Positions 26,597-33,002 of a DNA stretch of 64,000 nt are shown here, in pieces (position 1 is the first letter of the stretch; the number at the start of each line of letters is the position of its first letter). The notes beneath the pieces are model-generated. The model ran no database searches, had not been told where the DNA came from, and worked only from the letters and a program-made list of their open reading frames with translations. Made by a program: the position numbers and the translations under genes. The stretch covers positions 4,402,001-4,466,000 of the forward strand of contig NC_014100.1 in NCBI RefSeq assembly GCF_000092285.1, given 5' to 3'. Source of the DNA: Caulobacter segnis ATCC 21756. Lineage in GTDB: Bacteria; Pseudomonadota; Alphaproteobacteria; Caulobacterales; Caulobacteraceae.

Positions 26597-27397
26597 ATGA
26601 GTCTTCTTGCTCGGCTGGCGCCGCATCTACCTTACATCCGCCGTTACGCTCGCGCCCTGACCGGCGATCAGACCACCGGGGATCACTATGTCCGCGTCGC
26701 GCTGGAGGCTCTGGCGGCTGGCGAGCGCTCGCTGGACGCCGAGCTATCGCCGCGCGTGGCGCTCTATCGCGTGTTTCACGCCATCTGGCTCAGCTCCGGC
26801 GCTCAGCTTGAAGCCCGTCGCGATGAGAGCATCAGTTCCGCCGACGACGCGGCCCAACGTCTGATGCGCATCGCGCCGCGCTCACGCCAGGCTTTCCTGC
26901 TCACCGCGCTTGAAGGCTTCACGCCCACCGAGGCGGCGCAGATTCTCGATTGCGACTTTGGTGAGATCGAGCGCCTCATCGCCGACGCCCAGGCCGAGAT
27001 CGACGCGGAACTGGCGACCGAAGTCCTGATCATCGAGGACGAGCCTGTGATCGCGGCCGATATCGAGGCCCTCGTCCGCGAACTGGGTCACGACGTCACG
27101 GACATCGCCGCCACTCGAGGAGAAGCCGTCGACGCTGTCGCGCGCCGCACGCCCGGGCTGGTGCTGGCCGATATCCAGTTGGCCGACGGCTCTTCTGGCA
27201 TCGACGCGGTGAAGGACATCCTTGGCCGTCTCGACGTGCCCGTGATCTTCATCACTGCCTTCCCGGAGCGTCTGCTGACGGGCGAGCGTCCGGAACCGAC
27301 CTTCCTGATCACCAAGCCTTTCCAGCCGGAGACGGTGAAGGCGGCCATCGGGCAGGCTCTGTTCTTCCATCCTCGGCGTTCACGCAAAGCCGCCTAA
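26597..27397 (+). CDS. phyR: General stress response anti-anti-sigma regulator PhyR
   Basis: 266 residues from the ATG at 26597, preceded by GGGAGGGG. The N-terminal half is an EcfG-like sigma domain (LAPHLPYIRRYARALTGDQT, then APRSRQAFLLTALEGFTPTE and AAQILDCDFGEIERL) and the C-terminal half a receiver (EVLIIEDEPVIAADIEALVR, phospho-Asp in GLVLADIQLADGSSG, Lys in FLITKPFQPE). When phosphorylated by PhyK it captures NepR and frees SigT. A strong terminator follows 24 bases after the stop. Confidence 0.97.
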   Translation: MSLLARLAPHLPYIRRYARALTGDQTTGDHYVRVALEALAAGERSLDAELSPRVALYRVFHAIWLSSGAQLEARRDESISSADDAAQRLMRIAPRSRQAFLLTALEGFTPTEAAQILDCDFGEIERLIADAQAEIDAELATEVLIIEDEPVIAADIEALVRELGHDVTDIAATRGEAVDAVARRTPGLVLADIQLADGSSGIDAVKDILGRLDVPVIFITAFPERLLTGERPEPTFLITKPFQPETVKAAIGQALFFHPRRSRKAA

Positions 27398-27420
27398 AGA
27401 CGACGGCTTCAGAAAAGGCG

Positions 27421-27452
27421 ACGGCCTCCCGATAGGGAGGCCGTTTTCTTTT
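27421..27452 (+). terminator. Rho-independent terminator of phyR
   Basis: A perfect 10-bp stem ACGGCCTCCC/GGGAGGCCGT with a GATA loop, followed by TTTTCTTTT. Confidence 0.92.
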
Positions 27453-27478
27453 GTCGAGACGAGCTTCGATCGCGCAGG

Positions 27479-27739
27479 TTAGGGCGTTTGGCGCGCCGGC
27501 CGCTGCTCGGTGTCGCCGGCCTGAGCCTCGGCCGGCGTCGTGGCTCCGGTGTTGTCCTGGACCGCGGCGAGGTCGCCGGCGCGGAAGCTCCAGGCGCCGA
27601 AGAGGGCCAGGGCCGCCAGGACGGTCGAGACAATAAGAATCCAGAAAATGTGGCGTCCGAAGCGCCCTTGGCGAGCGCGGGTGGCGTTCAGGCGAGGACC
27701 AGAAGGCGTCTGTTCGGCGTGATGGATGTCGGCGGGCAT
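27479..27739 (-). CDS. Small single-pass membrane protein (86 aa), GSR-linked, unknown
   Basis: 86 residues from the ATG at 27739, which has AGGAGG nine bases upstream. A basic N-terminus (NATRARQGRFGRH) precedes one membrane helix (IFWILIVSTVLAALALFGAW) and a polar, low-complexity tail (TGATTPAEAQAGDTEQRP). I do not recognise a family. It is 23 bases downstream of another small membrane gene and shares its SigT-type promoter, so it is probably the second gene of a stress-induced bicistron. Confidence 0.7.
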   Translation of the reverse strand: MPADIHHAEQTPSGPRLNATRARQGRFGRHIFWILIVSTVLAALALFGAWSFRAGDLAAVQDNTGATTPAEAQAGDTEQRPARQTP

Positions 27740-27762
27740 GATGTCATACCTCCTGAAAAGTC

Positions 27763-27963
27763 CTAGGGCGCCCAGGACGTGGTGATATCGGAGCGGGCCA
27801 GAGAGGCCGCGCGATGGGTGAAGCCCATCACCGTGGCGGCGGAAATCGCGGTCGCCGCGATCACAACCAGGGCCATGAGGCGAGTGCGCGTGCGGCGCTG
27901 GCGCTCGGTAAGCGCTTGAACAAAGACCGTTCCGCCATGTTCGGCTTGATAAGTCCGGATCAC
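27763..27963 (-). CDS. Small single-pass membrane protein (66 aa), probable SigT target
   Basis: 66 residues from the GTG at 27963, which has GGGGAG seven bases upstream. (An ATG at 28023 would add 20 residues but would lie at the promoter.) The N-terminus is VIRTYQAEHGGTVFVQALTE, then a basic stretch RQRRTRTR and one membrane helix (LMALVVIAATAISAATVMGF). The family is unknown to me. A GGAAC-N16-CGTT motif ends 47 bases before the start codon, so transcription by SigT is likely. Confidence 0.7.
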   Translation of the reverse strand: MIRTYQAEHGGTVFVQALTERQRRTRTRLMALVVIAATAISAATVMGFTHRAASLARSDITTSWAP

Positions 27964-28009
27964 GACGCGGCTCCCCTTCTTCGCGGACCTCGACGCCGCT
28001 CGGAAGGTC

Positions 28010-28034
28010 AACGTTCCGCCCATTCAGCCGTTCC
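28010..28034 (-). promoter_or_regulatory. SigT-type promoter for the small membrane-protein bicistron
   Basis: Minus strand GGAAC (28030-28034), 16-base spacer, CGTT (28010-28013), pointing at the gene starting at 27963. Confidence 0.78.
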
Positions 28035-28091
28035 CGCTTAGAGGGATTTCGCGGCCGGCGCTCAAAGCGCCAAAAAAAATCGCGCCTAGCG

Positions 28092-28116
28092 GGAACTCTT
28101 TCCCTCTCGCTCCGTT
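28092..28116 (+). promoter_or_regulatory. SigT-type promoter for the sRNA candidate
   Basis: GGAAC (28092-28096), 16-base spacer, CGTT (28113-28116). No plus-strand protein gene follows; instead a strongly structured RNA begins about ten bases downstream. It is divergent from the bicistron promoter, with -35 elements 57 bases apart. Confidence 0.8.
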
Positions 28117-28122
28117 TCCATC

Positions 28123-28240
28123 TTCGCGAAGGCGGCGACGCCCCCCCGACTTGAGGCTGGTGCAAACCAGCCTGCCGCCTTCGCACCCCCCTTTGTTGAT
28201 GCGAACTCAGGCGGACCGGCTATCCGGCCCGCCCTTCTTC
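28123..28240 (+). ncRNA. gsrN: Structured stress sRNA, probable GsrN homologue
   Basis: Start estimated seven bases after the -10 CGTT; end at a hairpin. A perfect 11-bp stem (GCGAAGGCGGC at 28126-28136 with GCCGCCTTCGC at 28174-28184) encloses an unpaired run of seven C (28141-28147) and a second perfect 8-bp stem AGGCTGGT/ACCAGCCT closed by a GCAA tetraloop (28154-28173). A further six-C run (28186-28191) precedes a GC-rich terminator (28210-28233). About 118 nt, SigT-type promoter, C-rich 5' loop: these match what I recall of Caulobacter GsrN, which pairs with G-rich leaders such as katG. The name is inferred, not verified. Confidence 0.75.
28210..28233 (+). terminator. Terminator-like hairpin ending the sRNA
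   Basis: Stem GGCGGACCGG with CCGGCCCGCC (one A-C mismatch), CTAT loop, followed by a mixed CTTCTTC tract. It also lies directly after the OmpA-like gene on the other strand and may serve both. Confidence 0.6.
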
Positions 28241-28245
28241 GCGCC

Positions 28246-28710
28246 TCAGCGGGCCGGCGACGCCAAGGCGAAGACAATATCAGCGCGTCGGCGAAGGGGG
28301 GCAGCGGCGCCGGACGGGGCTCTCGCGCCGGCGTCGCCAACCGCGGCCAGATCGAAATCCGCCTTGCCGAACCCATGCGCCGCCAGAGCGCTGGAGACGA
28401 CGTCAGCCCGGCGCTTCGACAGAGCCAAATTGGCCTCCGACGCCCCCACCGCGTCGGCCAGCCCAATCACCCTCACACTTTCCACCCGACACCCCTTGGC
28501 CTGGGTCCGCGCATTGGCGAGCACCATCCTCGCCTCGGGGGTCAGGGCTGCGCTGTCCTGATCGAAGTAGATCGACGAGGTGAAACTCAGACAGGTCGGA
28601 CCGGCGACCGCCACGGGCCTTTTCAAGGTCCGCCAAGGTCCCGAGGTCTCGGCGCAAGCCGCTAGCGTCAAAACAGCGCCGATCAGGATAGTGGCTTTCA
28701 TCGTCTTCAT
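28246..28710 (-). CDS. OmpA-family lipoprotein
   Basis: 154 residues from the ATG at 28710 after a GGAGG site. Signal MKTMKATILIGAVLTLAACA has a lipobox (LAAC, Cys19). The rest is an OmpA-like peptidoglycan-binding domain: SSIYFDQDSAALTPEARMVL, VRVIGLADAVGASEANLALS and KRRADVVSSALAAHG. It would tether the outer membrane to the wall. It lies downstream of the glycine-zipper gene on the same strand but a terminator separates them, so its promoter may be in the 80-base gap; I found no SigT motif there. Confidence 0.88.
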   Translation of the reverse strand: MKTMKATILIGAVLTLAACAETSGPWRTLKRPVAVAGPTCLSFTSSIYFDQDSAALTPEARMVLANARTQAKGCRVESVRVIGLADAVGASEANLALSKRRADVVSSALAAHGFGKADFDLAAVGDAGARAPSGAAAPLRRRADIVFALASPAR

Positions 28711-28740
28711 GGTTCCCTCCTCCAGACGTGAGAACACGAA

Positions 28741-28769
28741 AAAGGCGACCGGCACGGCCGATCGCCTTT
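28741..28769 (-). terminator. Terminator after the glycine-zipper lipoprotein gene
   Basis: A 12-bp stem with one mismatch (AAAGGCGACCGG and CCGATCGCCTTT) and a five-base loop. On the minus strand it runs into TTTTTCGTGTT. It lies 25 bases after the stop of the glycine-zipper gene. Confidence 0.8.
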
Positions 28770-28793
28770 CGAAATGAGCGCGACGGCCACCGC

Positions 28794-29138
28794 CTAGTAG
28801 CGGGGAGCGCCGTCTTCCCAATAATAACGACCGCTGCGGGAGTCGTAGTAGTAATAGCGACCCGCGCGCTCATCGTAGTACTGGCGGCGATTGACCGAGT
28901 TCGCGCCACAGCCGCCGTCCTCGCGACAGCCCTTGACCGCGCCGACGGTCCCGCCCAGGGCCGCGCCCACGGCCGCGCCCGTCGTAGCGCTGCCGCCGCC
29001 GACATTGTTGCCGATCACCGCGCCCGCGAGCGCCCCGAGAGCCGCACCGCCGGCGGCGTTGCGCTCCACATTGCCAGTCGAGGTGCACGCCGCGGCGAGC
29101 ACACCCACGCCCATCAGGGCGATCATGGTCATCTTCAT
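28794..29138 (-). CDS. Glycine-zipper lipoprotein with Tyr-rich tail
   Basis: 114 residues from the ATG at 29138. Signal MKMTMIALMGVGVLAAACTS has a lipobox (AAAC, Cys18). A glycine-zipper segment follows (AAGGAALGALAGAVIGNNVG, TGAAVGAALGGTVGAVKG), then a tail with repeated Tyr (YYDERAGRYYYYDSRSGRYY). Related proteins such as SlyB/OsmB-like lipoproteins are envelope stress proteins. A GGAAC-N16-CGTT promoter lies 37 bases upstream, so it is a probable SigT target. Confidence 0.82.
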   Translation of the reverse strand: MKMTMIALMGVGVLAAACTSTGNVERNAAGGAALGALAGAVIGNNVGGGSATTGAAVGAALGGTVGAVKGCREDGGCGANSVNRRQYYDERAGRYYYYDSRSGRYYWEDGAPRY

Positions 29139-29174
29139 CTTGGCTCTCCGTTCCGAGCTTGTCCCCTGCCAGCA

Positions 29175-29199
29175 AACGGCCACCGTCCGGGAGGGTTCC
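29175..29199 (-). promoter_or_regulatory. SigT-type promoter for the glycine-zipper lipoprotein
   Basis: Minus strand GGAAC (29195-29199), 16-base spacer, CGTT (29175-29178), 37 bases before the start codon. Confidence 0.78.
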
Positions 29200-29208
29200 G
29201 CGCGAAGC

Positions 29209-29234
29209 GGAACCATGGCCGCCTCAGGACCGTT
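29209..29234 (+). promoter_or_regulatory. SigT-type promoter for the lipid kinase-phosphoesterase operon
   Basis: GGAAC (29209-29213), 17-base spacer, CGTT (29231-29234), 34 bases before the GTG start. The -35 elements of this and the divergent promoter are only nine bases apart, back to back. Confidence 0.72.
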
Positions 29235-29267
29235 GCGTCGGCGAGTTTCTGAAGACAGGGGGCGCCC

Positions 29268-30119
29268 GTGCGGCGGATCGATATCGTCGTCAACACCGCG
29301 TCGGGGTCCGTCGGACCAGATGCGCCGGCGATCGCCGAGCGCCTCTTGGCCGAGCACGGGGTCGCCGGGCGGGTCCATTCGCCGCAGACAAGCGATCTCG
29401 AGCTATGCCTGCGGGACGTCATCGACTCCGCGCCGGACGCGGTTCTGATCCTGGCCGGCGATGGCACCGCCCGCGCCGCGGCGGAGCTCGCAGGACCGCA
29501 AGGACCTCTGATCGCGCCGCTGCCGGGCGGCACAATGAACATGTTGCCCCACGCCCTCTATGGAGAGCGCCCTTGGGCGGCGGTGATGAGCGACTGCCTG
29601 CAGTCAGGCGAGCCCCGGATGATCTCCGGCGGGGAGGTCGGCGGACGCCTCTTCTTTGTGGCCGCCATCCTCGGCAGCCCCGCCTTGTGGGCGACCGCCC
29701 GGGAGGCCGCTCGGGAAGGTCGCCTCGATCTGGCGGTTGCAAGGGCGCGCCGTGCGTTTCAACGCGCCTTCTCGGGTCGGCTGCGCTTTGTCTTGGATGG
29801 CCGCCCCAAGCAGCGGGCCGAAGCGCTGACCTTGATGTGCCCCCTGGTCTCCACGGCCCTCGACGCCGAAGAACGCGCCTTAGAGGCGGCCGCGCTCGAC
29901 CCGTCAAGCGCGTTGGACGTCTTTCGCTTGGGGTTCAACGCCGCCCGCGGCCAGTGGCGCGAAGACCCCTCGGTTTCCGTCGGACGGTGCAGGACCGGCA
30001 GCGTCTGGGCGGGCGGCCGAATCCCGGCGATTCTCGACGGCGAACCCGCGCGTTTCGATGCGAATGTGTCGATCCGCTTCCGCCCCAAAGCCTTCCGCGC
30101 CCTGGTCCCTCCTACATGA
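29268..30119 (+). CDS. Diacylglycerol kinase-family lipid kinase
   Basis: 283 residues starting at GTG. The catalytic domain motifs are IVVNTASGSVGPDAPAIAER, AVLILAGDGTARAAAELAG (the GDGT motif) and APLPGGTMNMLPHALYG. This family (YegS/DagK-like) phosphorylates diacylglycerol or a related lipid at the inner membrane. The stop overlaps the ATG of the following phosphoesterase gene, and a SigT-type promoter lies just upstream, so lipid signalling or remodelling under stress is suggested. Confidence 0.88.
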   Translation: MRRIDIVVNTASGSVGPDAPAIAERLLAEHGVAGRVHSPQTSDLELCLRDVIDSAPDAVLILAGDGTARAAAELAGPQGPLIAPLPGGTMNMLPHALYGERPWAAVMSDCLQSGEPRMISGGEVGGRLFFVAAILGSPALWATAREAAREGRLDLAVARARRAFQRAFSGRLRFVLDGRPKQRAEALTLMCPLVSTALDAEERALEAAALDPSSALDVFRLGFNAARGQWREDPSVSVGRCRTGSVWAGGRIPAILDGEPARFDANVSIRFRPKAFRALVPPT

Positions 30120-30901
30120 AGCTGGTGCAGATTTCGGACATCCACTTCGGCGGCGAAAACCAAGAGGCCGTGGAGGCCGCCACGCAGTGGATACGCGACG
30201 CGGCGCCAGATCTCGTCGTCGTCGCGGGAGACCTCACGCTGGACGGCAAGGCGACGGAGTTCGACGCGGCCGCCGCTTGGCTTGAGCGCCTTCCCGATCC
30301 GATGCTGGTCGTGCCTGGCAATCACGACACGCCCTTCGTTGGACCGGGCGAGCTCTGGACACGGTTCACGCGCCCATGGCGACGGTTCAGCGAAAGGTTC
30401 GGCCTTGAAGACGGCGCGGAATGGCGCGGGCCTGGGATCACCGTCACCTCGATCAACACCGCGCGCGCAGCCCAGTTGCGCTGGAACTGGTCGAAGGGCG
30501 CTGTTTCGCGCCGTCAGATCCGCCGGGTTTGCGACAGGCTCGCGGCCGCGCCATCCGAGGATTTGAAGGTCGTGGTCTGCCACCACCCGTTGATGGAGGT
30601 CCTGGGCGGGCCGATGACCGCCCGGGTTCGTGGTGGCGTCGACGCCGCCAACCGCTTCGCCCACGCGAGCGTCGACCTGGTCCTCTCAGGCCACATCCAC
30701 CTGCCTTTCGTCACCACGGTCCCCTTTGGCGACGGCAAGACACAGCTTGTCGGGTCTGGAACGCTCTCCTTGCGCGAGCGCGGCGCCGCGCCCGGGTTCA
30801 ATCTGATCGACGCGGACTCAGGCTGCGTCCGCGTGACCGCTCTGGCCTATGAGCGCGGTCGCTTCGACGTCTGGCGCACCTGGGCGTTCGACCGACGCTG
30901 A
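30116..30901 (+). CDS. Calcineurin-like metallophosphoesterase
   Basis: 261 residues from the ATG at 30116 (ATGA overlap with the lipid kinase). All five metal-site motifs are present: QISDIHFGG, VVAGDLTLDG, VPGNHDTPF, VVCHHPLM and LSGHIHLPF. The family includes cyclic nucleotide phosphodiesterases and UDP-diacylglucosamine or lipid phosphatases; the coupling to a lipid kinase favours a lipid or phospho-ester substrate, which is inference. The long open frame upstream of 30116 is a shadow of the kinase gene. Confidence 0.9.
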   Translation: MKLVQISDIHFGGENQEAVEAATQWIRDAAPDLVVVAGDLTLDGKATEFDAAAAWLERLPDPMLVVPGNHDTPFVGPGELWTRFTRPWRRFSERFGLEDGAEWRGPGITVTSINTARAAQLRWNWSKGAVSRRQIRRVCDRLAAAPSEDLKVVVCHHPLMEVLGGPMTARVRGGVDAANRFAHASVDLVLSGHIHLPFVTTVPFGDGKTQLVGSGTLSLRERGAAPGFNLIDADSGCVRVTALAYERGRFDVWRTWAFDRR

Positions 30902-30909
30902 AACGAAAA

Positions 30910-30931
30910 CGGCGCGGCCAAGGCCGCGCCG
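30910..30931. terminator. Bidirectional terminator hairpin
   Basis: A 10-bp perfect stem CGGCGCGGCC/GGCCGCGCCG with an AA loop, between the convergent phosphoesterase and DUF1328 genes. On the minus strand it is followed by TTTTCGTTT, so it best serves the DUF1328 gene. Confidence 0.8.
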
Positions 30932-30954
30932 CTCGAAGGGTTTGATCTTTTCCG

Positions 30955-31128
30955 CTAGGGAGCGCGGCGTCCTCTGAAGAGGTGGCTCACCAGCGACACC
31001 AGGAACAGGATCAAGAAGACATAGAACAGGATCTTGGCGATCCCCATCGCCGCGCCCGCGATGCTGGTGAAGCCCAGCAGGGCGGCGATCAAGGCGATCA
31101 CCAGGAAGGTCAGGGCCCAGTTCAGCAT
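30955..31128 (-). CDS. DUF1328 (YtjA-type) small membrane protein
   Basis: 57 residues: [40 protein letters not shown] and [13 protein letters not shown]. Two membrane helices; the sequence is the DUF1328/UPF0391 family. The ATG at 31128 is chosen over 31188 because it gives the exact family length and start. A GGAAC-N17-CGTT motif lies 78 bases upstream. Members are frequently induced by stress, but the function is unknown. Confidence 0.9.
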   Translation of the reverse strand: MLNWALTFLVIALIAALLGFTSIAGAAMGIAKILFYVFLILFLVSLVSHLFRGRRAP

Positions 31129-31205
31129 TGGCCTCTCCGGATTAGCCCGGCGGATCGCCGGGGCGGGTTGTCCATCATCGAGACTCAACGGTCTCGCTTG
31201 TCGAC

Positions 31206-31231
31206 AACGCGCCTCGCGCGCCGGGCGTTCC
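31206..31231 (-). promoter_or_regulatory. SigT-type promoter for the DUF1328 gene
   Basis: Minus strand GGAAC (31227-31231), 17-base spacer, CGTT (31206-31209), 78 bases before the start codon in the gap after sodB. Confidence 0.68.
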
Positions 31232-31241
31232 GGAAGACGAC

Positions 31242-31859
31242 CTATTCCGGCGCCGGGTAGGCCCAGCCTTGGGCGCCGGCCTTGGCGGCTGCGTATTGGC
31301 TGTCGGCCAGGGTCCAGTTGGCCAGGTTATCGAAGAAGGCTTCCAGGAAGGCCTTCCGCAGGTTCTGGTAGTCCAGATAGTAGGCGTGCTCCCACACGTC
31401 GCAGACTAGGAGGGCCGTCAGGTCTTGGGTGACAGGGCTCTCGGCGTCGTGGGTCGAGATGATCTTCAGCGCGCCCGAAGCGTCCGAGACGAGCCACACC
31501 CAGCCCGAACCAAAGTGGCCGATCCCCTCGGCGACGAACTTTTCCTTCAGGTCAGCGAGACCGCCGAAGGTGCTGTCGATGGCCGCCGCGAGTTCGGCGC
31601 CGGGCGCCGTCTTCGTCGGGCTCATGCCGTCCCAGAAGAAGGCGTGATTCCAGGCCTGCGCGGCGTTATTGAACACCTTGCCCGGACCGGCCGACTTGAT
31701 GACCGCTTCCAGCGAGCCCTTGTCGTCGCCATTCAGCAGACCGTTTAGGGCCGTGACATAGGCGGCATGGTGCTTGTCGTGGTGGAAGTGGAGCGTGTTG
31801 GCGGAAATCGTCGGCTCCAGCGCGTCGTAGGCGTAGGGCAGGTCCGGCAGCTTGTACAT
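31242..31859 (-). CDS. sodB: Superoxide dismutase (Fe/Mn family)
   Basis: 205 residues from the ATG at 31859 (GGAGTGAAC upstream). Metal ligands are in [29 protein letters not shown] and [17 protein letters not shown]; the [10 protein letters not shown] and FGSGWVWLV motifs indicate the iron type. It converts superoxide to peroxide in the cytosol. No EcfG motif is seen in the 214 bases upstream (31860-32073), which also hold a terminator for the neighbouring operon and an AT-rich stretch near 31965-31985 that may be its promoter. Confidence 0.95.
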   Translation of the reverse strand: MYKLPDLPYAYDALEPTISANTLHFHHDKHHAAYVTALNGLLNGDDKGSLEAVIKSAGPGKVFNNAAQAWNHAFFWDGMSPTKTAPGAELAAAIDSTFGGLADLKEKFVAEGIGHFGSGWVWLVSDASGALKIISTHDAESPVTQDLTALLVCDVWEHAYYLDYQNLRKAFLEAFFDNLANWTLADSQYAAAKAGAQGWAYPAPE

Positions 31860-32020
31860 GTTCACTCCATGGGAAGGCGTTCCCATGAAGGGAGGGCGGG
31901 AACGCGACGTGGCATCTAGAGGCAGACAGGCGAAAGTGTAAGTCGCCGAGCGCCTGATCTCGGTCAAATTTTAGAGATAAATTCCCTTGGAAACTTAGGG
32001 TTTCCGGAGCTCCGGAAGAA

Positions 32021-32056
32021 CATCTCCGCCCCGGACGGGCGCCGGTGGCGGAGATG
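32021..32056 (-). terminator. Terminator-like hairpin after the DUF883/holin-like operon
   Basis: A perfect 10-bp outer stem CATCTCCGCC/GGCGGAGATG with an inner CCGG/CCGG stem. It lies 18 bases after the stop of the gene at 32074. The following minus-strand bases are TGTTCTTCC, a weak U-tract. Confidence 0.6.
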
Positions 32057-32073
32057 CTGTTTTCGCTAAAGCG

Positions 32074-32469
32074 CTAGCGTTGTGGGGGCTTCGGGTCGAG
32101 GAAGGCCTTGGCCAGCGAAGCCGTGAGCGTGGGGTTCTTCAAGGCGATGATCCCCGCCGCGAGGCCTATGCCCAGCGACATGAGCGGGCGCTCGCGCACG
32201 ATATCCACCACCCTACCGGTGATATCGAAACCGCCCTGCGGGATTTCTTGATGGATGGTTCGGCGATTCTCCGCCTTGCGCGCGGCGATCATACCCGCGA
32301 TCGCGACGATTAAAGCCGCCACGGCGGCGACGATCGCCGAGGCGCCGGCCGGGCCGACCAGCGGCAACAAGATCGCGTAGACCGCGAAAGCGGCGGATAC
32401 GACGCTGACGGCGGCGGCGGCGGCGATCGCCGCGGCCGCCGCCAGGGTCATGAGGGTTTTCTCGAACAT
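32074..32469 (-). CDS. Phage_holin_3_6-like small membrane protein
   Basis: 131 residues. Two membrane helices in the N-terminal half (AAAIAAAAAVSVVSAAFAVY and SAIVAAVAALIVAIAGMIAA) and a third near the C-terminus (PLMSLGIGLAAGIIALKN), where VRERPLMSLG also resembles the ElaB/DUF883 tail of its neighbour. The family is assigned by general pattern only. It overlaps the DUF883 gene upstream by one base and would be co-transcribed from the SigT-type promoter at 32.9 kb. Confidence 0.65.
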   Translation of the reverse strand: MFEKTLMTLAAAAAIAAAAAVSVVSAAFAVYAILLPLVGPAGASAIVAAVAALIVAIAGMIAARKAENRRTIHQEIPQGGFDITGRVVDIVRERPLMSLGIGLAAGIIALKNPTLTASLAKAFLDPKPPQR

Positions 32470-32819
32470 CAGCGGTTGTTGCTGCGGCCGCCGGCGATCA
32501 GCAGGCCGATCAGGAGGCCGACGCCGACGCCCGCGAGCGTGGCGGTGATCGGACGCTCGCGAACGCGTTCCGACACGTAGCGCTGGGCCTCTTCGATCTG
32601 CTGGCCAGCGGTGTCGGTATAGGCGCGGCTTTGGGCGCGAAGGGTGTCAAAGCCTTCGGCCACCGACTTCTCGACGCGTTTGGCGGCTTCGGTCAGCGAA
32701 ATACGAGCGGCGTGCGCGGCCTCGGCGAAGCTGCGCTCGGCGTGTTCGACGGCTTCCAGCGTGGCGCCCTTGGCCTTGTCGGCTTCCTTGGCGGCGGGAT
32801 TCAGGGAATTGGCGGGCAT
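32469..32819 (-). CDS. DUF883 (ElaB/YqjD-like) membrane-anchored protein
   Basis: 116 residues from the ATG at 32819. A long amphipathic helical region (AAKEADKAKGATLEAVEHAE, RSFAEAAHAARISLTEAAKR, AYTDTAGQQIEEAQRYVSER) ends in RERPITATLAGVGVGLLIGL, the C-terminal tail anchor typical of ElaB/YqjD. In E. coli those proteins bind ribosomes at the membrane in stationary phase. A GGAAC-N17-CGTT motif lies 57 bases upstream, consistent with stress control. Confidence 0.82.
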   Translation of the reverse strand: MPANSLNPAAKEADKAKGATLEAVEHAERSFAEAAHAARISLTEAAKRVEKSVAEGFDTLRAQSRAYTDTAGQQIEEAQRYVSERVRERPITATLAGVGVGLLIGLLIAGGRSNNR

Positions 32820-32875
32820 GGTGATCTCCTGTTCGCGACGCGACCGACCGGGACGCGGGGAAGCGGCGTCCCGAC

Positions 32876-32901
32876 AACGCCGCATTCGTTGCAGCGGTTC
32901 C
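32876..32901 (-). promoter_or_regulatory. SigT-type promoter for the DUF883/holin-like pair
   Basis: Minus strand GGAAC (32897-32901), 17-base spacer, CGTT (32876-32879), 57 bases before the DUF883 start. Confidence 0.7.
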
Positions 32902-33002
32902 AAGATAGTCAAGGAGACCAAGCTTCACCACTCGAATCCGCCAGGTGGCGCCGTGGTTCAAAGGCGCTCGCGCCGAACGCGAACCAAGTTTAAGGTCGAA
33001 TC

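Noticed and set aside
28151..28561. 136-codon plus-strand frame over the sRNA and OmpA gene
   Set aside because: Antisense to the OmpA-like gene, no ribosome-binding site, and its 5' end lies in the stem-loop of the sRNA candidate.
29159..30115. Upstream extension of the metallophosphoesterase frame
   Set aside because: Shadow of the lipid kinase gene; the ATG at 30116 begins exactly with the family motif and overlaps the kinase stop.
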